Shown: positions 19,050 through 29,635, numbered from the stretch's first letter. The stretch: 64,000 bases of DNA from Pontibacter sp. SGAir0037 (GCF_005491705.1 NZ_CP028092.1:1922001-1986000); one strand, 5' to 3'. Numbers and translations are program-made. Notes: generated from the sequence alone by a model not told the origin.

Positions 19050-22000
19050 TTAGAATGAAAGCTGAACACCGAATGAATAGTTTTTGCGTATAGGCGCAGC
19101 TGCACTACCATTGGCTCCATTGCCCACGTATCCATTAATAGCAGTTTCAGGATCTGTGCCTCTACGCGCAGCTTCACCCCATGTCAGTAAATTATCTCCT
19201 GAAGCATATAGCCGAAGCGAGTTCACGCCAATCTTGCTGGTTAAAGAAGCCGGAAGCGTATAACCGATGTTCACATTTCGCAAGCGCATAAATGTATTAT
19301 TAAATAAGTATTGTGAAGAGTACACCGTTATGTTATTTTGAGTAAACTCAGATAGCCTTGGAATATTAGTTTCCCTGTTTTCAGGCGTCCAACGGTCCAG
19401 TATCTGAGTGCTCATGTTAAAGCCTCTTCGCCACCTAACTCCTTCTGCATAATCAGTATCATACATTTTACCGCCAAGGCTATAGTATAGCATTACCGAA
19501 AAATCCAATCCTTTATAACTAAAGTTGTTTGTAACAGCACCCAGCAGATCCGGAATAGATGTACCCAGGTATCTCATTTGATCTGTTTTATTTACTTCAC
19601 TGTAATCAAATGTTCTTTCCTGACCGTTTTCTGTAAATTTCCACCAGGTATTATCCCCTGTTGCCGGGTCTACTCCCGCCCAAACCGGCCCGAAGAACTC
19701 ATACATGGATACCCCTTTTGTGTATTTGTACCTTCCGTTATAGATCTCATCCTGAGGTAATCTTGTTATTTCATTCTTATACTTGGACGCATTCAGATTG
19801 ATATTCCATCTAAAATCGTTCGCGTTGATTATATCAGTAGTGAGCTGCACTTCGTAACCATAGTTTCGGATGTCTCCTATGTTTTCGTCTATCCCCCCAA
19901 CACCGGTAGACGGAGGTAAGGGTCTGTAAAAGATAAGATCATTCGACCTGCGATCGAACACATCAACCGACGCATCAATCAGCTTGAACAAGTGAAAATC
20001 TACTCCCACATTTGCCTGAATGTTGCTTTCCCAGATCAAGTCAGGGGTTGGTAAACGCGACAAAAGAGCTCCGGGATTGGCATAATCGTTATAACCCGTT
20101 GCATATAACCCTTGATAGGCATAATACCCGACGTTATCGTTGCCTACTGATCCATAGCTACCGCGAATCTTTAAGTTGTCAATCCAGGTTATATCTTTCA
20201 TAAAAGCTTCCTCTGACATGCGCCAGGAGGCTCCTATTGACCAGAACTTGCCCCAGCGGTTATTCGGGTGAAAACGGGAAGATCCGTCCGTTCTAAGACT
20301 GGCAGAGATGAAGTAGCGTTGTCCAAAATCGTATTCAGCCCGAGACAGGTAACTCATCAGCCTGTAATTATCTTCCGAAGAGGAAGCTCCTGTTATTCGT
20401 GCCGCCGCACTCATCTCGTAAAGTCCGCCAAGAGGAAAACCTTCTCTACTAGCCGAAAGGCCATTATACTTATAATTATAAGTTTCCTGCCCTGCCAGTA
20501 CATTGATGTGATGCTGGCCAAACGTCTTGTCATAAGTTAAGATGTTATTCAGTGTAAAAGAAAAGGTCCGGTTTGCGGTTCTGCTTGCCCAGCCTCCATA
20601 GCCGGCCGAATAGGATACAGTGGCAGACTGGTAGGAGTGATTATAATATAAGCCAAAATCTGTACTTATCCCAGATCTCAATTTTAAATCCGGCAGCAAT
20701 TTGATTTCCAGAAAGCTTCGCGTGGATAAATTATCCGTTCGATTGCCAGAAAAATTCCAATCGTATTCATTCTTATAGCTGCCAACGAAGGCATTATTCC
20801 ACCCTCTCCACTCTGTTCTTGAATAATCACCGAAGTCGGGCAGCCGATTGCCGTAGGAATCGGTTTTATAGCGGTTATTCTCATAGTCCCACTCATACAC
20901 AGGATATACAACAGGCATCACCCGTAAAAATCGTGTCTCCGCTGATGGATATTCCTGGAACGAATGCGCAAAGAAAAGATTAGTTCCTACGTTCAGCCAA
21001 TCTTTAATATCTGAACTTACATTTAAGCGCGCCGAATAGCGTTCGAACTTCTGTACTGCAAAATTGCCTTTATCATTCAAGTAAGAGCCCGATAAATAAT
21101 ACTGAGTCTTATTATTCTGTCCTGTCGAACCGCTGAAATCCAGTGTATACTCTTGCCTGAAAGCGGGGCTATACAGTTCGCCTATCCAGTCTCCGTTATA
21201 CAGTTGCTCAACGCCAGGTTTCAGTTTGCCATCCAATCCGATAGGATAGGCTGTATTGAAGACATTTTTCTCCGGGTTCTGGAAATATTTGCTCACAACA
21301 TTATCTGAAGCCCATTTGGCTGCATCAGCTTCTGAAACACCCTGATCCATTTGTCCGTTTTTCAGAGCCTCCCAAGCCAGTTCGAATAACTGAGTAGCAT
21401 TTACTTTATCAGGGAAAGGTACAGCCATATCAGAATAACCAAAGTTAGAGCGAAAATTTATAGCTGGCTTAGCTACAGAACCTTTTTTTGTAGTTATCAC
21501 GATAACACCGTTGGCAGCACGAGAGCCATATAACGCAGTTGAGGCAGCATCCTTTAATACTGTCATGGATTCGACATCATTCGGGCTGATGGAACTTAAA
21601 GCACCGGAATAGGGCATTCCATCCACCACAATCAGCGGGTTATTATTCGATCTTATTGAACTCAACCCTCTGATAATGATTGTTCCATCGCTACCAGGCT
21701 GACCGTTGGCGTTTAACACCTGTACACCTGTGCTCATTCCCTGAAGGGATTGGCTTATGTTGGAAGACTGGATTTTCTGAATGTCTTCCCCACTTACAAC
21801 AGAAGCGGCACCGGTATAGGTGCTTTTATTAGCCGTTCCGTAAGCTGTAACAACCACTTCGTTCAGCAACTGCAAATCTTCGCCTAGCGTAATTTCTAGT
21901 GATGGCTGGTTGTTAACCGCTACCTTCTTCAAATTGTATCCTATTGCACTAACCACCAGGGTTGCAGCAGGATCACAATTTATAGAAAAAGAACCATCTG

Positions 22001-22172
22001 CCGCGGTTGCTGTCCCAGTAGTAGTGCCGTCTACTCTGACAGTGGCACCAGGTATAGGGCCATCTGCACCGAGCACTTTCCCTTTAAGCATTGTTGTTTG
22101 TGCATATACTTGTATATAACACCCTATTAACAACAGGACTATTAAAACTTTACTTGTAATTGAAATTTTCAT
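19050..22172 (-). CDS. SusC/RagA family TonB-dependent transporter (second pair)
   Basis: This is a 1040-residue outer-membrane transporter. The signal peptide ends near 25 (YAQ) and is followed by a carboxypeptidase-like domain (MLKGKVLGADGPIPGATVRV, about 28 to 105). The SusC linker LLNEVVVTAYGTANKSTYTG comes next, then a plug with SRAANGVIVITTKKG near 230. The barrel ends in SFGVQLSF with a terminal Phe. It forms the channel for the SusD encoded directly downstream. Upstream are a 711-bp gene-free region and shared box site E, about 425 bp from the start codon. Confidence 0.95.
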   Translation of the reverse strand: MKISITSKVLIVLLLIGCYIQVYAQTTMLKGKVLGADGPIPGATVRVDGTTTGTATAADGSFSINCDPAATLVVSAIGYNLKKVAVNNQPSLEITLGEDLQLLNEVVVTAYGTANKSTYTGAASVVSGEDIQKIQSSNISQSLQGMSTGVQVLNANGQPGSDGTIIIRGLSSIRSNNNPLIVVDGMPYSGALSSISPNDVESMTVLKDAASTALYGSRAANGVIVITTKKGSVAKPAINFRSNFGYSDMAVPFPDKVNATQLFELAWEALKNGQMDQGVSEADAAKWASDNVVSKYFQNPEKNVFNTAYPIGLDGKLKPGVEQLYNGDWIGELYSPAFRQEYTLDFSGSTGQNNKTQYYLSGSYLNDKGNFAVQKFERYSARLNVSSDIKDWLNVGTNLFFAHSFQEYPSAETRFLRVMPVVYPVYEWDYENNRYKTDSYGNRLPDFGDYSRTEWRGWNNAFVGSYKNEYDWNFSGNRTDNLSTRSFLEIKLLPDLKLRSGISTDFGLYYNHSYQSATVSYSAGYGGWASRTANRTFSFTLNNILTYDKTFGQHHINVLAGQETYNYKYNGLSASREGFPLGGLYEMSAAARITGASSSEDNYRLMSYLSRAEYDFGQRYFISASLRTDGSSRFHPNNRWGKFWSIGASWRMSEEAFMKDITWIDNLKIRGSYGSVGNDNVGYYAYQGLYATGYNDYANPGALLSRLPTPDLIWESNIQANVGVDFHLFKLIDASVDVFDRRSNDLIFYRPLPPSTGVGGIDENIGDIRNYGYEVQLTTDIINANDFRWNINLNASKYKNEITRLPQDEIYNGRYKYTKGVSMYEFFGPVWAGVDPATGDNTWWKFTENGQERTFDYSEVNKTDQMRYLGTSIPDLLGAVTNNFSYKGLDFSVMLYYSLGGKMYDTDYAEGVRWRRGFNMSTQILDRWTPENRETNIPRLSEFTQNNITVYSSQYLFNNTFMRLRNVNIGYTLPASLTSKIGVNSLRLYASGDNLLTWGEAARRGTDPETAINGYVGNGANGSAAAPIRKNYSFGVQLSF

Positions 22173-22883
22173 AAGCAGGAGAGTTAGGTTAGTATTATAG
22201 AATAGAACTATTTAAATATTCTGTGTAAACAACATTAAATTGTTGTGAATCCTATAAAAACAGTGATAACCAGAATAAACTTAACCCCTGTTCAAGCAGG
22301 TATGTATTCCAGAAACCTAAAAAAAATTATATAACAACTTTATTAACACCCATACACCTGGTGTTATATTAGAATAGAGTATGGTAAATATTGCTACACA
22401 AACAGCACCTAATTCATTAAGCCTGTAGATCGACTTGAATACTTTCCACTTATAAAAATTATAGTAGCAAGGGGCAATTATTTTAAAGCCTTTTTTTAAT
22501 ATTAAAATCGTTAACGATAAAATATTAACACTTTTTTATAATAAATAACTATACGCAATATAAATACAAATATTAAACCTGTATTATTGCCAATTACCCA
22601 ATCATGATACTATATTAACATTTGCAGCATAATACATTCTGGGCACTTGCCTATTATTCTGTATTAAGAAAATTAACTGACAGTATATCTTGTTTTTAGT
22701 TATTCTAGATTTTAAGCATAGTAGTAAACTTTACTATCCATACTTCAAAACATCAGGCGCTGCTTCGAGACAAGCAGTAGAAATGAATTTGAGGAAAACC
22801 TTTATCTCCTTTACTAGTTCCATATCTTAAAAAAACGAATGAGCAAAAGGTAAGAGTAGCAGGCAACAAGGCTATATTGCTCT
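22173..22883. other. 711-bp gene-free, AT-rich region
   Basis: No coding frame is supported on either strand. It holds shared box site E (22597..22621) ahead of the second SusC gene, and AT-rich sequence around 22500..22560. No recognisable RNA gene is present. Confidence 0.6.
22597..22621 (-). promoter_or_regulatory. Shared regulatory box, site E
   Basis: The plus strand reads CCCAATCATGATACTATATT followed by AACAT. It agrees with site C almost throughout and has the CATGATACTAT core of site F. It is placed ahead of the second SusCD operon, about 425 bp from the start codon. Confidence 0.62.
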
Positions 22884-23813
22884 CTAAAGACGGGCAGGTT
22901 TTACATTAAGGCTGTAATATACATCGGCAGGAATATGATGGCCGGCATACACCCGTTCCAGAATACTATACAGTGTCGGATCATAAGCTTTTAAATCACC
23001 AGGAGACTGTATACGTGTATCTCCATCATAGAATTCGTAGTTAGACCAGAACCACCATTGGCTGCCTTCAGCCCAATATTCAGCAACAGTATTAATAGCA
23101 TACTGGCCCTTATAGAGCCCTTTAGCTTTTGCGGCCATATATGCGGGTTCTATTTCGGCATAAAGTGCCGGATCTGCTGTCCGTAACGCGCTCATTATAT
23201 TATGGCTGAACTCGTGCACCAAAATGTTCTCGCCATAGTAGCGTGTATTCGGGTAGCCTAACAGGTTCTCTTCAGCACAGGAAGTTACGGTACCCCCCAT
23301 GCCCCTGGCTCGTTGGTTCCAGTACTCTCTGTCGGTCATGCTGGCTATACCTCCTGGTTTGTCGTAATTTTCCCGCTCGGCAGGAGTAAGTCTCTTGTCA
23401 TCCCTGGCAGGCTTTTTCCAGTCTTGTCGCTCCGGCAAATCCGTTTCCATTTCTGTTTCGGCCATAATTAATACCCGAGCGCCTTTTTCTACCAAAGCCA
23501 TACGGATATCCATACGCTTCAAGAGCATGTAATTTACAATATCACGTGCCATAAGTACTGCCGTGTTGGGCACTTTCTCAGATGAGATAACAGGAATGCC
23601 AAACGCATCGGCATACTTTTTATAAAACAAATCGAAGCCCAATGAAGCAGGTGGTGCTGTAACCATGGCCTCTTCGTAGTGCTTTACAAGCAATTGGACG
23701 GGTTGCACATTATTTCCGGCTTCTTTACCAGCAGCTATTGGAGGTTTTACATTTGAGCAAGCTGTTAATGGCAAAACAAGTGCAATGCAAACTGTAACCT
23801 GTTTAAAGTTCAT
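22884..23813 (-). CDS. Putative zinc metallopeptidase lipoprotein (HExxH)
   Basis: The start at 23813 gives a 309-residue lipoprotein with the signal MNFKQVTVCIALVLPLTACS (lipid Cys19); the open frame extends 18 codons upstream but without a signal sequence. The centre has VHEFSHN, an HExxH zinc motif at residues 200 to 204. A likely third ligand is Glu249 in AEYWAEG, an arrangement resembling gluzincins. I do not recognise a named family. It lies 62 bp downstream of the DPP IV gene and is probably cotranscribed with it, so an envelope role in peptide breakdown is likely. What it cuts is unknown. Confidence 0.7.
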   Translation of the reverse strand: MNFKQVTVCIALVLPLTACSNVKPPIAAGKEAGNNVQPVQLLVKHYEEAMVTAPPASLGFDLFYKKYADAFGIPVISSEKVPNTAVLMARDIVNYMLLKRMDIRMALVEKGARVLIMAETEMETDLPERQDWKKPARDDKRLTPAERENYDKPGGIASMTDREYWNQRARGMGGTVTSCAEENLLGYPNTRYYGENILVHEFSHNIMSALRTADPALYAEIEPAYMAAKAKGLYKGQYAINTVAEYWAEGSQWWFWSNYEFYDGDTRIQSPGDLKAYDPTLYSILERVYAGHHIPADVYYSLNVKPARL

Positions 23814-23875
23814 ACCAGGAAATTTGTTAAGTGTGTGTGCAGAATAATATAAAGCAATACTGTACAATCCTTAGC

Positions 23876-26092
23876 CTATCTCCCGCCTGGCGGACAATAA
23901 AGCTTTAGGTAGTTGGTAAATAAGGTGGCTAAATGCTCATGAGTACCCTCGCCCTCTGATATGCTGTGCGAACGGTTCGGATAAGGCATCACCTGGAACT
24001 GTTTATTATACTTAATCAGCTCGTTTAGTAGTTGTTCTGCATTGTTGTAATGTACATTGTCGTCTCCTGTACCATGAATATAGAGCAGATTCCCGCGCAG
24101 GTTTTTAGCATGTGCTATAGGAGAACCGTTTATGAAATCTTCTTTGTTTTCCTGAGGAAGCCCCATATAGCGCTCCTGGTAAATGTTATCGTAGGAAAGC
24201 TGATTACCTACTGCGGCAACTGAGATACCTGTTTTATAAATTTCGGGGTAACGGAACAACAGGTTTAAAGTAGCAGACCCGCCTCCGCTCCAGCCCCACA
24301 CAGCAACTCTGCTTGTGTCTATATAAGGTTGTTTCAAAATCTCGCGAGCAGCTTTTGCCTGATCATCAATATTAAGCACCCCAACTTTTCGGTATATGCT
24401 TTTGCGCCAGTTTCTGCCTTTCGGAGCAGGAGTACCTCTGTTATCTACCGATACATAAATGTAGCCGTCTTCAGCCATACTGCCTTTGTACAAGTTGTTA
24501 TAACCAGTACCGTAGCTATCCAATACTGTTTGCCCGGCAGGTTCTGTATACACATGGAAAATAATGGGATATTTTTTAGCAGGATCAAAGGATGCTGGCT
24601 TCATCATCCAGGCATCCATTTCCACTCCGTCGCCAGTTTTTACTTTGAAAAACTCCAGGTTTGATTGTGCTTTATCTGCTGTACTTAAAGTCTGCTCAAC
24701 TGCCCCAACACCATCCAGTGCTTTATGGGCAGGCAAGGACACCCATTCTGATGCGGGGCGGGTATAATAGTTCGAAAACCGATGGAAGGCATACCTGGTA
24801 TCAGGCGATAGCATATAGCTGTGGGTACCAGATTGTGAGGCAGGCGACAACCGCACTGCATTTCCTTTCCCGTTTAACCGCACGCGATACAGGTACTTTT
24901 GTGTGGCATTATCCGGAGAGGCCATAAAGTACACATATCCTTCTGCCTCGTTAATGGCAGTTATTTCCATCACATCAAAGTTTCCTTTGGTGATCAGGGT
25001 TTCTTTTCTGCCATCGCGACTCACTCTATACAAATGGCGCCATCCGTCTTTCTCGCTGGCCCATAAAAACTCTTTGCCCCCGCTTAACCAATCCCAGCCT
25101 CCAAAACGGCACTTGCTATCCCAGGTGGGCAGCACATCTACCCAGGCATTGTCCTTATCAGAGTAAATTTCTTTTGTCTGTCCATTTGCTATACTACACA
25201 TGAACAACTTGCTTACCTGTTGTTTCCGATCCAGCTGCTGTAGGATTAATTCATCTGCATTAGCGGCCCATTCCATGCGGGGCACATAGTGCTGGCGCGG
25301 ATTACCTGGTATTTCAATCCACTTGGTGGCAGCACTACCTACATCAATAACACCGATTTTATAAGGAGAAGGTGCCTCTCCAGCCACAGGATATTCTACA
25401 GGTATTACAGCAGGGTAAATAGAGTCGGTATGATTGATCATCAGGTAATCTTTCACATCGGTGGCATCTATCTGCCAAAAAGCAATTTTTTTGCTATCAG
25501 GGCTCCAGCGAAAGCCGTCACGGCAGTAGAACTCTTCTTCATAAGCCCAGTCAAAAGTACCATTTATGCGCTTGCGCGTTCCGTCTTTGGTAAGCTGAGT
25601 TATCTTTTTTTGTTCCAGGTTTTCTACATAGATATTATTTTCACTAACATAGGCCACCATCTTTCCATCCGGCGAAAATTTGGCAAACATCAGCGAAGAA
25701 GTAGGCCTGCTTTCTCCCATTTTTTGCAGTGCCTGTTTCTGCCGGTCGTATACCCAGTAATCTCCTTTGGTGTCCAGTCGCCAAACCCGAACAGTATTCG
25801 TGTAAATCAGCAGCTTCTGCTCATCATCAGAAAAAGAGAAGCTCTTTACCTGTAATGGCTCTAATTTGCCTGCAGGTATCAACTTAGCCTTCTCTACCAG
25901 TACCTGCTTTGCCCTTGCAGGCAATGTATACTGCACAAGCTCACCTTCCTCTACCTGCACATAGCTATTGCCAGTCTTCAACCAGTACATAGCGCCTCTC
26001 CCCTGCGGAATAGCCGGAAAAGGAAGAACTATCAACAACAGCCAGAGCAAAAGGCAAGAGAAAGCTTTAAGAAATCGGATGTTTTTGTGCAT
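23876..26092 (-). CDS. Dipeptidyl-peptidase IV (S9B serine peptidase)
   Basis: This 738-residue exported enzyme has a signal peptide ending near 29. The eight-bladed propeller domain carries DWAYEEEF (181 to 188), the double-glutamate motif by which DPP IV holds the free N-terminus of its substrate. The catalytic domain has WGWSGGGS (Ser602), GTGDDNVH (Asp677/678) and NRSHS (His709). DPP IV removes Xaa-Pro dipeptides and often tolerates Xaa-Hyp, which fits the hydroxyproline pathway encoded upstream. It is followed by the HExxH lipoprotein gene. It is distinct from the two S9 paralogues at 1..1699 and 33378..35714, which lack the glutamate motif. Confidence 0.92.
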   Translation of the reverse strand: MHKNIRFLKAFSCLLLWLLLIVLPFPAIPQGRGAMYWLKTGNSYVQVEEGELVQYTLPARAKQVLVEKAKLIPAGKLEPLQVKSFSFSDDEQKLLIYTNTVRVWRLDTKGDYWVYDRQKQALQKMGESRPTSSLMFAKFSPDGKMVAYVSENNIYVENLEQKKITQLTKDGTRKRINGTFDWAYEEEFYCRDGFRWSPDSKKIAFWQIDATDVKDYLMINHTDSIYPAVIPVEYPVAGEAPSPYKIGVIDVGSAATKWIEIPGNPRQHYVPRMEWAANADELILQQLDRKQQVSKLFMCSIANGQTKEIYSDKDNAWVDVLPTWDSKCRFGGWDWLSGGKEFLWASEKDGWRHLYRVSRDGRKETLITKGNFDVMEITAINEAEGYVYFMASPDNATQKYLYRVRLNGKGNAVRLSPASQSGTHSYMLSPDTRYAFHRFSNYYTRPASEWVSLPAHKALDGVGAVEQTLSTADKAQSNLEFFKVKTGDGVEMDAWMMKPASFDPAKKYPIIFHVYTEPAGQTVLDSYGTGYNNLYKGSMAEDGYIYVSVDNRGTPAPKGRNWRKSIYRKVGVLNIDDQAKAAREILKQPYIDTSRVAVWGWSGGGSATLNLLFRYPEIYKTGISVAAVGNQLSYDNIYQERYMGLPQENKEDFINGSPIAHAKNLRGNLLYIHGTGDDNVHYNNAEQLLNELIKYNKQFQVMPYPNRSHSISEGEGTHEHLATLFTNYLKLYCPPGGR

Positions 26093-26289
26093 GTACCTAT
26101 TTATTTTAATATAGTTGAATCCTGAATTTCTGAAATATGATTACGAGCTGGTGCTGCATTGGGAAAAAGGACACACGTATCGCAATACAAGACTTTTTAT
26201 GCTCGTATTAAAATCTAAAAAAGGGAAACGCTAATTCCAGAAAGGACTGAAGCTACCTATAGTTGCTTTTGAAAAGCACCAAAAGCTAA

Positions 26290-26375
26290 ACACATTTGCC
26301 TCATCTTCAAATCTCCACATTTCCTAATCTCTACATTAGCACATCTGCACATTAAAAAATTAGCACATTAATCCT
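26290..26375. repeat. Low-complexity CACATT/TAATCT-rich intergenic tract
   Basis: The segment contains several loose repeats of CACATT and TTAGCACAT between the DPP IV and DUF885 genes. Similar AT-rich direct-repeat tracts occur at 8660..8690, 28352..28388 and 37597..37640. They look like slippage-prone intergenic sequence; a function is not evident. Confidence 0.35.
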
Positions 26376-28175
26376 CTACCTCATCGCCTGCTTGCGCTTT
26401 GTAGTTGAAGGAGAAGCAGCTTTCAGATCTGTGCCATAAAACTTCCAGCTGGTCTTATAATCATTTGGTAATTTCTGGTTTGTGATAATGGCTCTAACCA
26501 TTTCAACAGGCATTGCATTCTCTTGCATTACTGCATCGTGGAACTGTTTGTCTGTCATTTTGCCACTTTCTACCAGTTCCTTGTGAAGTGCATAAAATTG
26601 AAGTCCACCCATCATATAAGCTACCTGGTAGAGCGGACTATAGCGTCCTTCGAATGAACGGCGCACTTCGCCCTCGGCATTTGCCCGCTCATGCCCAACA
26701 CGATCCACCAGGAAATCTATACATTCCTGTGGTGTCCATTTATCCAGGTGGTAATTAAGAGAGAAGATGATGCGGGCACAACGGTGCATACGCCAGAACA
26801 GCATACCTACCCTGTCCTCAGGTGAACGGGGAAAATCCAGGTCCCAAAGCAACATCTCCCAGTAAAGTGCCCAGCCTTCGGTCCAGAATGGTGTACCAAA
26901 ATTGCGGTAAGCTTTATAGCGGTTGTTCATGAAGCCCTGCAAATGGTGCCCAGCGATCAATTCGTGGTGTACCGTAGCCCTGGAAAAATGCGGGTTATTG
27001 CCACGCATACTCATCAGCTTCTGCTCATGCGTCATGGTGGTGGTTGGATAAGAAATAATAAAGGTTTCTCCACCTAAAAAGAATGGGTTTACCAACTGCC
27101 GCTCAGGGGTCATCATCTGCATGCGCCAAGTTTCCTCTGCCAAAGGCGGTATTGATATCAGGTCCTTCTTTTTCAGGAAATCAATGGATTCATTGTAAAG
27201 CTTCATCATTGCCTCTGGCTGCTGACCAGCAGGAACATACGTGTTCTTTACTTTCTCCAGTGCCTTGTGCCAGTCGTCTCCGAAACCAAGCTCCTGGCTA
27301 GCCTTCAGCATTTCCCGGTCGCACCAGGCAAACTCACGGTTTGCGACCTCTATCAGTTCTTCCGGGGTATAGGGAATCATCTCCTGCTGTAGTTGCCGAA
27401 TTAACTCCTCTCTACCAATAGGTTTACCAACTATGCCACTTTTATCAATTTTCTGTCCTTTAGCAGGCACCTTGCCTTTTTTATCAGCTACATCAGCGTA
27501 AGAAGCAAGCAAAGCATCTACACGTTTATAAGGTTCTGGCGACCACCAGGTAAAGTCAGGATCGTAGTCATAATAAAAGCCATAAACACTTTTCAGCCCC
27601 TCCTGCAGGTCTTTGATGACGCCATGCAGCCGATAAGACAGGTCACGGTTAAGCTGTTCCTCTTTCTCCAGAGCAGCTTTAGACTTTTCTATTTCTTTTT
27701 CGAGTAGGTTGAGTTCTGCTGCAACCTGCTGCCCATCCAGGTCTGTACCTCTTCGCCGGGGCTTTTCAAGTGCATATACCCTTTCAGCAAATGGCACCCA
27801 CTGCTTTACCTGGTTATATTCTTTAAGCGCGAGATCCAGAGACTGCATTTTGCTTTCCAGGTCTCTTTTCAGAAGGAGATAGTCTACTCTGGTGCCAGCA
27901 TTAAAGCTCTCAAAGTTTAGCCCATTCAGCTTGGTTTGGTAGTCTTTGTAAAGTGTTTGGAAACGCTCGATATATTCAGGGGAATTACGCATAAAGTAGA
28001 AGCGCCCCAGGCTACCTTCGTCAGCACGTAACTGCAGAATAAGAGGATGTACCTCACTTGACTGGCTGTAAAGAGTAGAAGCCTCCTGCGCCTGTAAAGA
28101 AGCTGTAGGAGGAAAAGTAAAGAAAGGCAGCAGCAGTACTGAAAGATGCAGTAGAGACTTTATAGGCTTTTTCAT
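26376..28175 (-). CDS. DUF885 family metallopeptidase, exported
   Basis: This is a 599-residue protein with a signal peptide ending near residue 30 (SLQAQ) and the DUF885 architecture: a long helical body with the zinc-binding signature HHELIAGHHLQG (403 to 414) and TEGWALYWEM about 35 residues later, supplying the third ligand. Members are bacterial carboxypeptidase/oligopeptidase-like enzymes, several of them in proline-rich peptide degradation settings. It lies between the hydroxyproline operon and the DPP IV gene, all on the same strand. A role in periplasmic peptide trimming is inferred. Confidence 0.88.
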   Translation of the reverse strand: MKKPIKSLLHLSVLLLPFFTFPPTASLQAQEASTLYSQSSEVHPLILQLRADEGSLGRFYFMRNSPEYIERFQTLYKDYQTKLNGLNFESFNAGTRVDYLLLKRDLESKMQSLDLALKEYNQVKQWVPFAERVYALEKPRRRGTDLDGQQVAAELNLLEKEIEKSKAALEKEEQLNRDLSYRLHGVIKDLQEGLKSVYGFYYDYDPDFTWWSPEPYKRVDALLASYADVADKKGKVPAKGQKIDKSGIVGKPIGREELIRQLQQEMIPYTPEELIEVANREFAWCDREMLKASQELGFGDDWHKALEKVKNTYVPAGQQPEAMMKLYNESIDFLKKKDLISIPPLAEETWRMQMMTPERQLVNPFFLGGETFIISYPTTTMTHEQKLMSMRGNNPHFSRATVHHELIAGHHLQGFMNNRYKAYRNFGTPFWTEGWALYWEMLLWDLDFPRSPEDRVGMLFWRMHRCARIIFSLNYHLDKWTPQECIDFLVDRVGHERANAEGEVRRSFEGRYSPLYQVAYMMGGLQFYALHKELVESGKMTDKQFHDAVMQENAMPVEMVRAIITNQKLPNDYKTSWKFYGTDLKAASPSTTKRKQAMR

Positions 28176-28385
28176 GCGTGTAAAGTTTTAGTTCAAAGAA
28201 TGCCAAAGCGATACCCTTTGGCCCTACCTTAGCAAAATGATAGTACATGCTGCTCCTCCCCCCATCTACTAATGACCTTCCGTGCAGCCAGTGCACTTCC
28301 ACTCTAATTCTTGGATGTACCGCAGTCATAGAATGAGACCAACTGGTGGAATCATTTTTAATTCTTAATTTCTAATTCATAATTC

Positions 28386-29633
28386 CTAACTATACCTGTC
28401 TGGTGAGAAGGCATCGAGTTGTACCTGAGCTTTTCTGTTCATCAGGAGTTCAGTCAGTAACTTACCAGTTGCCGGGGCCAGGCTAATGCCCATCATGCTA
28501 TGTCCGGTACCAAATAGTACATTGCTCCAGCGTTCTGTAAATCCAATGTAGGGCAAGCCATCCGGGGAGCATGGGCGTAACCCACTCCAGACATCCTGCT
28601 TCTGAGGAAAATCGCATTGAAAATTACCATAGTACTTCGAAGCTGCATTGTGGATACCTTTCACTCGGTTCAGATTAATTTTATCGTTGTCGTTGGTAAT
28701 TTCCATGGTTCCACCAAAGCGAACCTGGTTACCAAATGGCGTAACGGCAACTCGGGCTTCGGTCAGAATGGCTGGTCGCTGAATGGCAGGAGTATTATTA
28801 ACCATAAAGCTATAGCCTTTCCCGCCTAACATTGGCATAGTTATCTTCAGCTTCTGAGCAACCTCACCTGACCAGGTTCCTGCTGCTATTACGACATAGT
28901 CAGAAGAATAATCACCTTTATCTGTAATTACAGCTTCTACCTTTTTACCAGAAATATCAAAATCGAGTACTGTAGCTTCCCGAACTATTTTCACTCCTTT
29001 ACCTTCTAATTCCCTTATTAGAAAATCATTTAGTTTGGAAGGGTGCAAGTGTGCATCACCAGGGAAAAAAACTCCTCCCAGAACATCCATACCTGCATAG
29101 GGTTCTAACTGATGTACCTCTTCTTTTGATAAAACCTGTGCTTCTACACCATGGTGATTAGCCAGTTCAGCAAACTCTATTTCTTCATGTGCAGCTTCTT
29201 CAGTTTTATACAACATCAGCAGCCCTTTTTCCTCCAGGCCAAGATCCGCACCTTTGTGCTGCTCTGCAAGCTGTAAGTATAGGCTTTTGCTGTAAAAGCT
29301 CAGGTTCTTGAGGTAAGGGATGCTATACTCCACATGCTTTTTGGTAGCTGATTTGTAGAACAACAGGCACCATTGCACCAGCCTTCTGTCCAGCCTCGGG
29401 TGAATGTAGAAAGGACTGGTAGAAGACAGCATCCACTTTAAGCCTTTCCCTATAATACCAGGTGAAGCCAGCGGCACAATATGGCTGGGCACAATCATAC
29501 CTGCATTCCCGATAGAACAGCTGTTGGTAAGATTTCCCTTATCCAGCACCGTTACATCGAAACCCTCCTCCGACAAATAATAAGCAGTAAACAAACCAAT
29601 GATACCGCCTCCGATTATTGTTACCTTGCTCAT
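28386..29633 (-). CDS. FAD-dependent D-amino-acid dehydrogenase, probable cis-4-hydroxy-D-proline dehydrogenase
   Basis: This 415-residue DadA-like flavoprotein starts with the FAD-binding IIGGGIIGLFTAYYLSEEG (residues 5 to 23). It continues with GNAGMIVPSHIVPLASPG near 45 and ends with the FAD loop DGLPYIGFTERWSNVLFGTG near 370. In hydroxyproline degradation this type of enzyme oxidises cis-4-hydroxy-D-proline to 1-pyrroline-4-hydroxy-2-carboxylate. Its start lies only 2 bp after the stop of the hydroxyproline epimerase gene, which strongly supports that substrate. Electrons probably go to the respiratory chain. A general D-proline role is the alternative. Confidence 0.9.
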   Translation of the reverse strand: MSKVTIIGGGIIGLFTAYYLSEEGFDVTVLDKGNLTNSCSIGNAGMIVPSHIVPLASPGIIGKGLKWMLSSTSPFYIHPRLDRRLVQWCLLFYKSATKKHVEYSIPYLKNLSFYSKSLYLQLAEQHKGADLGLEEKGLLMLYKTEEAAHEEIEFAELANHHGVEAQVLSKEEVHQLEPYAGMDVLGGVFFPGDAHLHPSKLNDFLIRELEGKGVKIVREATVLDFDISGKKVEAVITDKGDYSSDYVVIAAGTWSGEVAQKLKITMPMLGGKGYSFMVNNTPAIQRPAILTEARVAVTPFGNQVRFGGTMEITNDNDKINLNRVKGIHNAASKYYGNFQCDFPQKQDVWSGLRPCSPDGLPYIGFTERWSNVLFGTGHSMMGISLAPATGKLLTELLMNRKAQVQLDAFSPDRYS

Positions 29634-29635
29634 AG

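Noticed and set aside
26100..26130. TTTAATATAGT resembling the shared box in front of the DPP IV gene
   Set aside because: Only about ten bases match and they are in the opposite orientation to the eight convincing boxes. In this AT-rich sequence that is expected by chance.
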